Below are positions 24,892 to 33,585 of a stretch of 64,000 nt of DNA, in pieces. Each line of letters begins with the position of its first letter. The stretch's first letter is position 1. A model generated the notes under the pieces. It ran no database searches and was not told the DNA's origin. It saw only the letters and a program-made list of their open reading frames with translations. Position numbers and translations under genes: made by a program. Source of the stretch: Candidatus Binatia bacterium (lineage in GTDB: Bacteria > Desulfobacterota > Binatia > Bin18); contig JAJDTY010000058.1 in the NCBI GenBank assembly GCA_022826945.1, positions 1 through 64,000 on the forward strand. The letters are read 5' to 3'.

Positions 24892-26232
24892 TCAGGCCGA
24901 GACGGCCGCGTCGGTAATATCGAGCGCCTGGTCAATAATGGCCAATCCCTCGCGGAGTTGTTCTTCGCTAATACACAGAGGCGGATTGACAAAAAAAGTG
25001 TTCCAGCGAACGAGGGTGAAAAGCCCGTTCTCTCGAAAGAACGCACCGAGCTGAGCCATGGCCCCCATCTCGGCAGCCGTCGCGTTAAAGGGGGCCAGGG
25101 GCTCACGTGTCTGGCGGTTTTTGACCAGCTCGAACAGGCCAAACAGGCCGATGGAGCGGGTCTCTCCAACCGAGGGATGCTTCTTCCGTAAGCGTTCCAT
25201 CTCGTGCGTCAGAACGGTCCCCATTTTTTTAGTATGCTCGATCAGACCGTCTTCCTGGTAGACCTTGATGGTGGCAACCGCAGCGGCACAGGAGACAGGA
25301 TGCGCCCCATAGGTCAACCCGGAATACAGGAAGTTGTCTTCAAAATGGGCCGCGATCTCATCGTTCACCATAATGGCCCCAAGCGGCAAGTAGGCGCTCG
25401 TTAAGCCCTTTGCCACCGTCATGATGTCAGGCACGACATCCCAGTGATCGACCGCAAACCACTCCCCCGTCCGGCCAAAGCCGCTCATGACCTCATCGGC
25501 TATCAGTAGGATGCCATATTTATCACACAGGGTGCGTAGCCCCCGCAGATAGCCGTCGGGCGGGATGATGATGCCGTTCGTGCCAGTCACGGTCTCAATC
25601 AGCACGGCAGCAATCGTGTGCGCACCCTCAAACTGGATGACATCTTCGACATGATTCAAGCAGTCGAGATTGCAGGCTGACTGCTCCTGGCACCAGCGGC
25701 ATCGATAGCGGTAGGGGTCCATGGCCCGTACAACCCCGGGGATACCGGGTTCAGCCCCCCAGCGGCGCGGCTCTCCGGTCAGGCTGACGGCCCCGGCTGT
25801 TGCGCCGTGATAGGAACGATAGCGGACAAGAATCTTCTGCCGCTGAGTGGCCAAGCGAGCAATCCGTACGGCATGCTCATTTGCCTCCGCTCCGCTCAGC
25901 GTCAGAAAAGATCGTTTGAGGGCACCAGGACTGACCTCGGCCAGGAGTTGATGCAGCCTGGCCCGCGGCTCGGTCACAAGATGCGGCATCACATAGGCCA
26001 GCTTTTCGGATTGCTCCCGAATGGCGGTCAGAACACGCTCATCACCGTGGCCAATATTGACGCACATCAGTTGCGAGTTGAAGTCAAGAAAACGTTGACC
26101 GTCGACCGTCCAGAAGTAGACGCCCTGAGCGTGGTCAACGCTGAGTGGCTTCACCGCCTTCTGCGCCGCCCATTCGTAAAGGCCGTACTCCCGAGTCAGG
26201 CGTAAAATCTCGGCAGAGGAGAGGTCGCTCAT
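24892..26232 (-). CDS. Class III (PLP-dependent) aminotransferase
   Basis: A 446-residue enzyme of the fold-type I aminotransferase class III. LTLSGAEANEHAVRIARLAT binds cofactor phosphate, SYHGATAGAVSLTGEPRR follows, LLIADEVMSGFGRTG holds the PLP Asp, and DIMTVAKGLTSAYLPLGA contains the Schiff-base Lys. A Cys-rich loop (CRWCQEQSACNLDC) interrupts the middle, as in several members of this class. Amino donors may be taurine, beta-alanine, omega-amino acids or similar; no choice can be made from sequence. AGGAG precedes the start. Confidence 0.9.
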   Translation of the reverse strand: MSDLSSAEILRLTREYGLYEWAAQKAVKPLSVDHAQGVYFWTVDGQRFLDFNSQLMCVNIGHGDERVLTAIREQSEKLAYVMPHLVTEPRARLHQLLAEVSPGALKRSFLTLSGAEANEHAVRIARLATQRQKILVRYRSYHGATAGAVSLTGEPRRWGAEPGIPGVVRAMDPYRYRCRWCQEQSACNLDCLNHVEDVIQFEGAHTIAAVLIETVTGTNGIIIPPDGYLRGLRTLCDKYGILLIADEVMSGFGRTGEWFAVDHWDVVPDIMTVAKGLTSAYLPLGAIMVNDEIAAHFEDNFLYSGLTYGAHPVSCAAAVATIKVYQEDGLIEHTKKMGTVLTHEMERLRKKHPSVGETRSIGLFGLFELVKNRQTREPLAPFNATAAEMGAMAQLGAFFRENGLFTLVRWNTFFVNPPLCISEEQLREGLAIIDQALDITDAAVSA

Positions 26233-26381
26233 ATGCGTCTCCTGTTTCTATCCGTCGCGCTGCATTCGTCGTCGTCCCGATGCCAGTGATAATAGCTATA
26301 CCGAACGAAAAAAGCGAGAAACGAGGCGACTGGTCCCCCACAGACCGGGATGCTATGTCGGGGGGCATACAGGAGGGAGAT

Positions 26382-27089
26382 ATGACGCGCACAAAAAGAG
26401 GCAGATTCGTTGCTCTGGCCGGACTCATGGGGGCTGTGTTTGTTTGTACGCCCCTCGGAGTACAGGGACAAGAAGCGCAGAACACGAACACCGTCACCGT
26501 TCTGCTTGAAGGCTATGTCAAGCCGATAGAAGGGCGACAGCCCATGCCCGGTGTGGCTGATGACGGAGCCAGACATGTGGCGGGTACGGTTGCCCTGGTC
26601 CGAGGCGAGAGTGTCACGCTGGTCGCCGACCCCGGCATGGTTGCAGAACGATCGCTCATCCTTGACGCACTGAAAAAAGAAGGCGTCTCAGCTGAGGATG
26701 TCACCCATGTCTTTATCAGCCATCACCATCCCGACCATACCGTGAATATTGCCCTCTTCCCCAAGGCCCGACTGGTCGATTTTTGGGCGACGTATACGGG
26801 CGACCTGTGGGAAGATCATGGAGATGCGTATGTCATTGCGCCCGGCATACGTGTGATACAAACTCCAGGACATACTGAAGAAGACGCGTCGCTGGTCGTC
26901 GAGACGGCACAGGGGACCTATGTCCTGACCCATACCTGGGCATTCCCGGACATCATGCCCGGAGACGCCCCACTGACCTGGAACCAAGAGGCCCTCAATG
27001 CGAGTCGAGAGAAGGTTTTACAGATCGCCGACTGGATTATCCCCGGTCACGGCAAGATGGTGCCCAACCCGAAGAAGGGAAAAGACTAG
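26382..27089 (+). CDS. Secreted metallo-beta-lactamase-fold hydrolase
   Basis: A 235-residue protein starting MTRTKRGRFVALAGLMG at 26382 with AGGAGGGA upstream; the first 29 residues form a signal peptide (likely cleavage after VQGQ). HHHPDHT (114-120) is the HxHxDH zinc site, GHTEEDASLVVET and WIIPGHGKMV supply further His ligands. It resembles the MBLAC1-like branch. Its substrate is not apparent. It is transcribed opposite to its neighbours, with 149 bp shared upstream with the aminotransferase. Confidence 0.85.
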   Translation: MTRTKRGRFVALAGLMGAVFVCTPLGVQGQEAQNTNTVTVLLEGYVKPIEGRQPMPGVADDGARHVAGTVALVRGESVTLVADPGMVAERSLILDALKKEGVSAEDVTHVFISHHHPDHTVNIALFPKARLVDFWATYTGDLWEDHGDAYVIAPGIRVIQTPGHTEEDASLVVETAQGTYVLTHTWAFPDIMPGDAPLTWNQEALNASREKVLQIADWIIPGHGKMVPNPKKGKD

Positions 27090-27142
27090 GGATAGTCGAG
27101 CGGTCATCCGTAGCCGGAGGGTGGTTGTTGCCGCCCCCTAGG

Positions 27143-27904
27143 CTAGAAATTCTTGAGTCGTTCGGTTGTTTCCGGATCGAGAAAACTGGCAACGGTCGCC
27201 TCTGTTTCCAGTCGAAGTGCGGTGTTGATGTCACTCACCGCGCACTGATTGAGCACACGCTTCATCGCTCGTACGGCAAGAGGCGGAAGGCTACTCAGTT
27301 TCTCCGCTACACTGTGCGCCTCTGCGAGCAGACGATCATCGGTAACGACGCGCCACGCCACACCCAGGTCCAGCAGGGTGCGGGCGTCATATTGTTCGCC
27401 CAGAAACAGCATTTCTCGGGCTTTGTTTAGCCCAACCAGGGCCGGTAAAAGCGATGAGACGGCCCCCGTCACAAAAGCGTTAAGCGACACTTCAGGGAAA
27501 AACCCTCGGGCGCTTTCTGCCCAGATCGGGAAATCACAATTGATCGCCAACTCAAACCCACCCCCAACTGCCCAACCGTTAATGGCCCCCACCACCGGTT
27601 TCCCACCAAAGACAATCGCCAGGGTCGCCCGCTGGACCGCGTCCACGGCATCTCTGGCCTCCCCCTCGTTTTCAGGCTGGCGATGTGCCTTACGGTCATC
27701 GCCAGCACAAAAGGCTCGGCCCTGGCCAGTAAAAATGATGGCTCGGGTCTCTGGATCGGCATTGGCTTCGTCAAATGCGCGTGCAATATCGACCATGAGC
27801 TTCCCGTTCATGGCGTTCAGGCGCTCGGGTCGGTTCAGGGCTATGGTGCGGACCCCACTGTCGCCCAGCGTGCTCAGAACGGTTTCATATTGAAAAGTGT
27901 CCAT
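27143..27904 (-). CDS. Enoyl-CoA hydratase/isomerase family protein
   Basis: A 253-residue crotonase-fold enzyme. IALNRPERLNAMNGKLM opens the fold, IIFTGQGRAFCAGDDRKA includes one oxyanion-hole segment, and GAINGWAVGGGFELAINCD the second. The catalytic Glu region reads FPEVSLNAFVTGAVSSLLP. The final ALRLETEATVASFLDPETTE helix is family-typical. Substrate uncertain (enoyl-CoA hydration, isomerisation or hydrolysis). GGAGGAAG precedes the ATG. Confidence 0.9.
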   Translation of the reverse strand: MDTFQYETVLSTLGDSGVRTIALNRPERLNAMNGKLMVDIARAFDEANADPETRAIIFTGQGRAFCAGDDRKAHRQPENEGEARDAVDAVQRATLAIVFGGKPVVGAINGWAVGGGFELAINCDFPIWAESARGFFPEVSLNAFVTGAVSSLLPALVGLNKAREMLFLGEQYDARTLLDLGVAWRVVTDDRLLAEAHSVAEKLSSLPPLAVRAMKRVLNQCAVSDINTALRLETEATVASFLDPETTERLKNF

Positions 27905-28055
27905 ATCGCTTCCTCCCGCTATGTTTCATTTTTTCCCACGTTCTTGAAGAGAGGTCCGACGACACTCTGGGTAACCTGAACGTGCACGTCCAATCAAGAA
28001 CACCGGGCAATCTTTTCTCACGGATGCCTCTTGAGGTACAAGGAAACAGGGAAGA

Positions 28056-28355
28056 ATGATGTATTGCCAAAAAGCCCGGATTGTGGAGCCGGAGAGTTGG
28101 GACAGGATCCACCCGGACTCGCACGCCTGGGTTCGTCAGCATCGTGGGGCAGAGTTATGGGTGGAGGCCACTCCTCCTCAGGGCACCCACCCGGCCCTTC
28201 ACGGCGGCATGGTGAGCAATTCGGTGAGAACACCGTATTTGTGGCACGGACGTATTCGCTACCGGATGTCGCTCGACGTGCTTGAACTCTTACCCGAGAG
28301 CGCTGACGTGCCGGATCAACCCTTACCGGACTGGATAGACGCACTGCACACATGA
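28056..28355 (+). CDS. Hypothetical protein
   Basis: A 99-residue protein beginning MMYCQKARIVEPESWDR, preceded by AGGGAAG. It is hydrophilic, with several Trp and His residues (HPDSHAWVRQHRGAELWV, TPYLWHGRIRYRM). No known domain is recognised and no signal or membrane segment is present. The next small gene starts 15 bp after it, so the two are probably co-transcribed. Confidence 0.55.
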   Translation: MMYCQKARIVEPESWDRIHPDSHAWVRQHRGAELWVEATPPQGTHPALHGGMVSNSVRTPYLWHGRIRYRMSLDVLELLPESADVPDQPLPDWIDALHT

Positions 28356-28370
28356 TACGAGTTCTCAACA

Positions 28371-28571
28371 ATGACGCGGGATGAAGAGATTCGGCAGGAC
28401 TTGGAGCGGCAGTGGGCGAAACTCGAAGGGCTGCCGCACCCGACGATTACGGGTCTCTCCCGGTGTTCCTGTGGCCACCCGGCTCTGGTACATGAACACG
28501 CCTGGACCGGCCACTGTCGCATCAGTCTGTGCGGTTGTCACCAGTTCACCGCAATACAGAAAGACCGGTAG
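28371..28571 (+). CDS. Small Cys/His-rich hypothetical protein
   Basis: A 66-residue protein with an N-terminal helix (TRDEEIRQDLERQWAKLEG) and a compact cluster of metal-ligand residues: RCSCGHPALVHEH, then GHCRISLCGCHQF. Five Cys and several His could bind one zinc ion or more. The function is unknown. It follows another small hypothetical gene by 15 bp. No clear ribosome-binding site, which lowers confidence. Confidence 0.5.
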   Translation: MTRDEEIRQDLERQWAKLEGLPHPTITGLSRCSCGHPALVHEHAWTGHCRISLCGCHQFTAIQKDR

Positions 28572-28709
28572 TCACCCGCTGTCTGGAATCGGCGATCCGC
28601 CCAGCACGGCTTTGTTTGCTCTTGTCAAATAACGCATACTCCGAGCAGTAAGATGGGGAGACACCGCCTGCTCTTCTCATTTGAGAAGGAGTACGGTAGG
28701 ACAGCTGGT

Positions 28710-29942
28710 ATGCAGACAATAGCACGCTGGATACTCGTAAGTGTTGGAGTATGTATTTGCGGCGTAACCCTGGCGCAAACAGACAGAACTGCTGAACTGC
28801 GCGCGCGGGCCGAGGCCGGTGACGTCGAGGCGCAGTACGACCTCGCCTTCCTGTACGATAACGGCTACGGCGTCGTACAAGATTACACCGAAGCCGGGGT
28901 ATGGTATCGCAAAGCCGCCGAGCAGGGCCATGCGACGGCCCAGTGGAACTTGGGGGTCATGTACGCCAACGGTCTGGGCGTGGCAGCGGATATGGACACA
29001 TCGATAGCGTGGTATCGCAAAGCCGCCGAGCAGGGCCATGTGACGGCCCAGTACGATCTGGGCATTCTATACTCATCGGGCAAGGGAATTGAGCAAGATG
29101 ACGTCCAGGCATTGCTCTTGATCAACCAGGCGGCCGATAGCGCGGCCAAGCTAGCTGTTTATAAAGGCGACCGTGATTCATTCAATGCCGCCAAAGCAAC
29201 CGCCGCGAAATACGCCGGTGCCCGCGATAATCTGATTGCACGGATGACGATTGCCCAGCTCACCCAATCGGCCGAGCAAGGCATCATGCATGCCCAGGCA
29301 GAATTGGGCATACTCTACGGCCTGGGCCAACGCGTTGACCAGGATGCGACCCAAGCGCTGCAATGGCATCGCCAGGCCGCCGAACAGGGCTCTCCGCAAT
29401 CGCTCTATTTTATGGGGCTCCACTACTACACGGGCCAAGGTGTGGCACAGGATGCGGCCGAGGCCGCCAAGTGGTATCGCCAAGCGGCTGACCAGGGCCA
29501 TGCCGACGCACAGTGGAATTTGGGGCTCATGTATCGCACCGGCCAAGGCGTGGCACAGGACGCGGCCGAGGCCGCCAAGTGGTATCGCCAAGCGGCCGAC
29601 CAGGGTCACGCCCAAGCCCAGATCAATCTGGGATTCATGTATGCAACCGGGCAAGGGGTCGAACAGAACGACACCCAGGCGGCGAATTGGTATCGTCGGG
29701 CGGCCAATCAAGATGATGCCCAGGCGCAGTATAATCTGGCGCTACGCTATGCCAGGGGCCAGGGTACGCCGCTGGACTATGGCCAAGCCTATATGTGGAT
29801 CAGGCTGGCGGAGACAAATGCCTCGGACGAGCACAAGAATGCCGTGCTCGAAGTGCGTGGGTATATCGTTGAGCTTATGGAACCTGAGCAGATTGAGGAA
29901 GGAGAAGAACTCTTTCGTAAGCGACAACGTTCGAGTTCTTGA
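28710..29942 (+). CDS. Secreted Sel1-like repeat protein
   Basis: A 410-residue protein with a signal peptide (MQTIARWILVSVGVCICGV, cleavage near LAQ) and eight Sel1/TPR-like repeats of about 36 residues. Each has the pattern AEQGH..AQ.NLG.MY..G.GV..D...A..WYR.A. Three repeats lie before and five after an irregular helical insert (about residues 130-175). Two of the later repeats are nearly identical, suggesting recent internal duplication. Sel1 proteins scaffold protein complexes; partners are unknown. The stop is two bases before palindromic element copy 3. Confidence 0.85.
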   Translation: MQTIARWILVSVGVCICGVTLAQTDRTAELRARAEAGDVEAQYDLAFLYDNGYGVVQDYTEAGVWYRKAAEQGHATAQWNLGVMYANGLGVAADMDTSIAWYRKAAEQGHVTAQYDLGILYSSGKGIEQDDVQALLLINQAADSAAKLAVYKGDRDSFNAAKATAAKYAGARDNLIARMTIAQLTQSAEQGIMHAQAELGILYGLGQRVDQDATQALQWHRQAAEQGSPQSLYFMGLHYYTGQGVAQDAAEAAKWYRQAADQGHADAQWNLGLMYRTGQGVAQDAAEAAKWYRQAADQGHAQAQINLGFMYATGQGVEQNDTQAANWYRRAANQDDAQAQYNLALRYARGQGTPLDYGQAYMWIRLAETNASDEHKNAVLEVRGYIVELMEPEQIEEGEELFRKRQRSSS

Positions 29943-29944
29943 AC

Positions 29945-29999
29945 AAAGAGTAAACGTGTCCAGCATCTGCCTGCCTATTGGAGGACCCGTTTACTCTTT
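29945..29999. repeat. Palindromic dispersed element, copy 3
   Basis: A 55-bp copy with arms AAAGAGTAAACGTGTCC and GGACCCGTTTACTCTTT (one mismatch) around the centre AGCATCTGCCTGCCTATTG... It starts two bases after the Sel1-repeat gene stop codon. It is the best reference copy: copies 1 (reverse), 2 and 4 align to it end to end. Confidence 0.9.
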
Positions 30000-30107
30000 C
30001 TAGCCAACACGCTCAAGGCGAAGTGTTCTTCTGAGTCGGGCGCTTCGCTTGCGCTGTCCAAGGACAGAAGTCAGTTCGGCTTGAGTGCCAAAAAAAGGAG
30101 GATGTGC

Positions 30108-31280
30108 ATGCCCGGCCCTGAAGCCTTACCGAGTCTCCCCATGTCAGGCGTGATCGATGCCGACGGTCATATACTCGAAGCGCCCGACCTCTGGGAAAAA
30201 TATCTGGAACCCAAATACCGTAGCCGCGCGGTCCGCATTCGGAAGGACGACGACGGCCTGGAATATCTTGAGGTCAACGGTCGGCCATCCAAAATGACGC
30301 GTAAGGGCGCACCCTCGGGGCTTGGTGTGATGGACCAGCTTGGGGGTATTGAGTATAAACGCGAGCCGACCGGGTCTGGCTATGTTGATAATGCCTCGTT
30401 TGGCTCTATGGATCCGAAAGAGCGGCTGCAACGTCTGGACATTGAGAATATTGAAAAGGTGTTTCTCTACCCCACTCTTGGCCTGTTGTGGGAACCCGAA
30501 TGCGAAGACCTCGAGCTGTCGATGGCCTATGCCCGGGCGTATAATCGCTGGCTGGTGGATTTTTGCTCAGACTCGGATGGACGCCTGCTCCCCATTGCCC
30601 ATATCCCCATTAGTATCCCCGAGCTTGCTGAAGCAGAGCTGCGCCGGGCGGCCAAGGATGGGATGAAGGGCTTTTTTGTGGCTCCGTATATCTGGAGCCG
30701 AAAGGCCCATGGCCATCCCGATCATGACCGCGTGTTTGCCGCGGCCCAAGAGCTCGGTCTGCCGTTTGGCATTCACCCGTCGTTTGAGCCCCACTGGGCG
30801 GCCCCAACCCGCTTTGGTCGGATGACGAGTTTTTCGACCGCGTTTTACCAAAACATCTCTGGCGGGGACGCCATTCGAGGCGGCTTTGTCTCGCTCTTTC
30901 AGTATGGGGTGTTCGATAAATTCCCACAGCTTAAAGTCATTGTCCTGGAGGTGGGCGCGGGCTGGATCGGGTACTGGCTGGAACGCATGGATGCGGTCTA
31001 CGACTCGCCGCTGGGCAAAAGTGTGCTGCTGAAAGACAAACCGAGCGAGTATTTCCGCCGACAGTGTTGGATCTCGGGCGACCCGGATGAACGTTCACTC
31101 GCCGGGGTCATCCCCTTTGTTGGAGAGGATCGATTTTTCTGGGCCAGCGATTTTCCGCATGCCGACCATCCACCCGAATATGTTCCCAATTTGATTGAAC
31201 TCACAAACCTGATGGCCGAATCGGCCCGAGAGGGCATATTGGGAAAGAACGTGCTGAAGTGCTACGGCATGAAAGAGTAA
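30108..31280 (+). CDS. Amidohydrolase family 2 (metal-dependent TIM barrel)
   Basis: A 390-residue enzyme. SGVIDADGHILEAPDLWEKY carries the family's DxDxH opening, FGIHPSFEPHW supplies another His ligand, and FFWASDFPHADHPPEY contains the catalytic Asp. This branch includes decarboxylases and hydrolases related to ACMSD. The start at 30108 is favoured by AGGAGG six bases upstream; a TTG at 30081 is also in frame. The final codons AAA GAG TAA come from palindromic element copy 4. Confidence 0.9.
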   Translation: MPGPEALPSLPMSGVIDADGHILEAPDLWEKYLEPKYRSRAVRIRKDDDGLEYLEVNGRPSKMTRKGAPSGLGVMDQLGGIEYKREPTGSGYVDNASFGSMDPKERLQRLDIENIEKVFLYPTLGLLWEPECEDLELSMAYARAYNRWLVDFCSDSDGRLLPIAHIPISIPELAEAELRRAAKDGMKGFFVAPYIWSRKAHGHPDHDRVFAAAQELGLPFGIHPSFEPHWAAPTRFGRMTSFSTAFYQNISGGDAIRGGFVSLFQYGVFDKFPQLKVIVLEVGAGWIGYWLERMDAVYDSPLGKSVLLKDKPSEYFRRQCWISGDPDERSLAGVIPFVGEDRFFWASDFPHADHPPEYVPNLIELTNLMAESAREGILGKNVLKCYGMKE

Positions 31281-31326
31281 ACGTGTCCAGCTTTGTCTGT
31301 ATTGATAGAGGACTCGTTTGCTCTTT
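31272..31326. repeat. Palindromic dispersed element, copy 4
   Basis: A 55-bp copy with arms AAAGAGTAAACGTGTCC and GGACTCGTTTGCTCTTT (two mismatches), and a diverged centre. It supplies the last two sense codons (Lys-Glu) and the TAA stop of the amidohydrolase gene, exactly as copy 2 does for the HAD gene. Confidence 0.88.
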
Positions 31327-31370
31327 GATTCGTAGTCACAGGACAGTCAGACCACAAGGAGGCTAGCAGT

Positions 31371-32129
31371 ATGGCAAAGTATGGACAGCTCACAAAAAGT
31401 CAGTTTGGCCCCTCCATGCCGGTGACCGCCCCCGCGGTCCAGTCTCCACCCTTCTATTACCGCAATATGGAGATGATTATCGTTGATTACCAAACCGATG
31501 AAGATGGTGCCCTGCGCCTCCTCCCAGAAGGGTTAGCCCTGGTTGAGCCGGCAACCGCCAGCCTCCTTATTGCCAAATACCACTTCTCGACCTTTGGACC
31601 GTATAACGAGGCGATTCTGGGCCTGGCCTGCACCTGGGAAGGTCAGCCCATGACCTATCTGCCGAATCTTTTCGTCACCCAGGAAGCGCCGCTGATCGCG
31701 GGGCGTGAGATCTGGGGCTATGCCAAAAAGCTGGCTCACGTTGACGTGACGCAGGAACATGAAGAGTTCATGGGCATTATTGAGCGGCCTACGGGTAACC
31801 GGCTGGCGACGGCCGTCATGCGGGCGATTCGCAACGCCCCGGTCGAGAGCTTCAAATTTCCACCCATTGTTTCCCTCAAAGTGATTCCCAGCGCGGAAGA
31901 AAGCGAGGAGCCGGCCTTGGCCCAGCTTGTCTCGTGCAATTTTGCCGTCACCCCTGTCGTGGGAACCGATGGCATTGCCGAGGTGTGGAGCGGGCCGGGC
32001 TCACTGGTCTATAACGCGCCAACGGAAGCCGATCCCTGGCACCAGTTGGCCGTCAAAGAAGTGGTGCAGTGCCGCTATGGCTTTTTTAACGCCCACCTGC
32101 CATACGGCCGCATATTGAAAACGTATTAA
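31371..32129 (+). CDS. Acetoacetate decarboxylase-like protein
   Basis: A 252-residue protein of the ADC fold. REIWGYAKKLA (112-121) contains the adjacent Lys pair corresponding to the Schiff-base-forming Lys115/116 of acetoacetate decarboxylase, and YNEAILGLACTWEGQPMTY matches the conserved hydrophobic core. ADC removes CO2 from acetoacetate; related family members act on other keto acids, so the substrate is open. It follows the amidohydrolase by 90 bp with GGAGG upstream, perhaps in one transcript unless copy 4 terminates. Confidence 0.85.
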   Translation: MAKYGQLTKSQFGPSMPVTAPAVQSPPFYYRNMEMIIVDYQTDEDGALRLLPEGLALVEPATASLLIAKYHFSTFGPYNEAILGLACTWEGQPMTYLPNLFVTQEAPLIAGREIWGYAKKLAHVDVTQEHEEFMGIIERPTGNRLATAVMRAIRNAPVESFKFPPIVSLKVIPSAEESEEPALAQLVSCNFAVTPVVGTDGIAEVWSGPGSLVYNAPTEADPWHQLAVKEVVQCRYGFFNAHLPYGRILKTY

Positions 32130-32144
32130 TAGCCGACATGAACA

Positions 32145-32187
32145 GAGGGGTCGCTGGGCAGCGGCCCCTCACTGCTCGCACGAGCAG
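32145..32187. terminator. Two adjacent hairpins between convergent genes
   Basis: GAGGGGTCGCTG (32145-32156) pairs with CAGCGGCCCCTC (32159-32170) through one G-T wobble; immediately after, CTGCTCG and CGAGCAG form a second small hairpin before TCTTATT. The pair lies between the stops of the decarboxylase-like gene (+) and the peroxiredoxin gene (-), so a bidirectional terminator is likely. Confidence 0.65.
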
Positions 32188-32189
32188 TC

Positions 32190-32852
32190 TTATTGCGGCT
32201 GCGGTACGATCCGCAGATACGGCTTGGGCGCCTTCCACCCGCCGGGGAATTTTTCCTTGGCTTCCTCGTTCGAGACCGCAGGAACAATAATCACGTCCTC
32301 GCCCTGTTTCCAGTTCACCGGGGTGGCGACTTTGTGTTGGGCGGTCAACTGACAGGAATCCAACACGCGCAGAACCTCGTCGAAGTTCCGCCCGGTGCTC
32401 ATCGGATAGGTAATCATGAGCTTGATCTTCTTGTCCGGCCCGACCACAAACACCGAGCGGACGGTGGCATTGTCGACCGCTGTCCGGCCCTTGGCAGTCC
32501 CGCTCGCATTCGGGTGGATCATATCGTACAGCTTGGCAACGGCGAGGTCCGTGTCGCCAATCAAGGGATAAGTGACGGAGTGCCCCTGAGTCTCTTCAAT
32601 GTCTTTGACCCATTCAGTGTGGTCGGCGACCGGGTCAATGCTCAGACCGATGATCTTGCAGTTACGCTTATCAAATTCCGGCTTGAGGCCGGCCATATAG
32701 CCCAACTCCGTTGTACACACCGGAGTAAAATCTTTGGGATGTGAAAACAAAATGGCCCAGCCATCTCCGACCCACTCGTGAAAGTTGATCGTTCCCTCTG
32801 TGGTCTCCGCCGTAAAATTGGGAGCTTCCTCACCAATGTGTAACGCCATCAT
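32190..32852 (-). CDS. 1-Cys peroxiredoxin (Prx6-like)
   Basis: A 220-residue peroxidase. DFTPVCTTELGYMAGL places the peroxidatic Cys at 46; the long C-terminal extension (residues 160-220, PVNWKQGEDVIIVP and GGWKAPKPYLRIVP) is typical of the Prx6 class. Two further Cys are present (NCKIIGL, DSCQLT), but no resolving Cys is at the 2-Cys Prx position. It reduces hydrogen and organic peroxides. Two ATGs are adjacent (32852 and 32849), with AAGGAG upstream. Confidence 0.95.
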   Translation of the reverse strand: MMALHIGEEAPNFTAETTEGTINFHEWVGDGWAILFSHPKDFTPVCTTELGYMAGLKPEFDKRNCKIIGLSIDPVADHTEWVKDIEETQGHSVTYPLIGDTDLAVAKLYDMIHPNASGTAKGRTAVDNATVRSVFVVGPDKKIKLMITYPMSTGRNFDEVLRVLDSCQLTAQHKVATPVNWKQGEDVIIVPAVSNEEAKEKFPGGWKAPKPYLRIVPQPQ

Positions 32853-32979
32853 GCATCTCCTTCAACGCTTGTACTTCTCACAGTTGCCAGTCGCCCACGG
32901 ATCGAATCGATTCGTTTATAGCGCCTTACGCGGAGAAGTGGAAGCAGTTCTGTCCTCTCTGACACCGTTCAGATTGGCC

Positions 32980-33189
32980 TTACATATTCAACCGAAATCC
33001 AACCTTGATCTTGACCTGGAACTGATTGACTTTGCCGTCCTGAATCACACCGCGCGCTTCAACGACCTCAAACCAATCCAAATTCTTGAGAGTTTGATTG
33101 GCCCGGGCAACGGCATTCTGGATGGCTTCTTCAATCGAGTTCTCCGATACTCCAACCAATTCAATTAACTTATACGTTTTGTCTGACAT
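32980..33189 (-). CDS. Dodecin
   Basis: A 69-residue flavin-storage protein starting MSDKTYKLIELVGVSENSIEE. The single-strand/helix/two-strand plan is visible: SIEEAIQNAVARANQTLKNL is the helix, DWFEVVEARGVIQDG contains the flavin-stacking Trp, and NQFQVKIKVGFRL the last strand. Dodecins form hollow dodecamers that bind riboflavin or FMN. GGAGG precedes the ATG. It lies 43 bp downstream of a second dodecin gene. Confidence 0.95.
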   Translation of the reverse strand: MSDKTYKLIELVGVSENSIEEAIQNAVARANQTLKNLDWFEVVEARGVIQDGKVNQFQVKIKVGFRLNM

Positions 33190-33232
33190 GGCTCCTCCCT
33201 TTCGTCTCTACACCCAGGGTTTGTATATGAGC

Positions 33233-33472
33233 TTACCCTTCCGCCCAGGCCTTCATTTCTTCGTCGCTCAAATAGCGAAAGCCCACATCAAGCGTGACCT
33301 GGTACTGTCCAACTTTGCCATCCACGACCGTTCCACGGAGTGCCTTGACCTCAAACCAGTCGAGTGCCTTGAGCGTCTTGTTGGCGCGATCAACCGCGTT
33401 GCTTACCGCCGCCGAGATCGACTGCTCAGAGGTGCCCACGATCTCGGTAATGACATAAGTTTTGTCCTGCAT
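33233..33472 (-). CDS. Dodecin (second copy)
   Basis: A 79-residue paralogue of the adjacent dodecin, about half identical: TYVITEIVGTSEQSISAAV, helix SNAVDRANKTLKALDWFEV, and GQYQVTLDVGFRYLSDEE. The DWF motif with the flavin-binding Trp is kept. It has an acidic C-terminal extension (SDEEMKAWAEG) missing in the first copy. GGAGG precedes the start. Confidence 0.95.
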   Translation of the reverse strand: MQDKTYVITEIVGTSEQSISAAVSNAVDRANKTLKALDWFEVKALRGTVVDGKVGQYQVTLDVGFRYLSDEEMKAWAEG

Positions 33473-33585
33473 ATCACTTCCTCCTTTCCGACCCTTGTCA
33501 TCTTAGTCTCGTTCTGCCTCTCTTACTCTGTCACCTTCACACTATCCTTCGCCCCTGGTCTCCGCCTGTCAACCACAGGAGGCCT

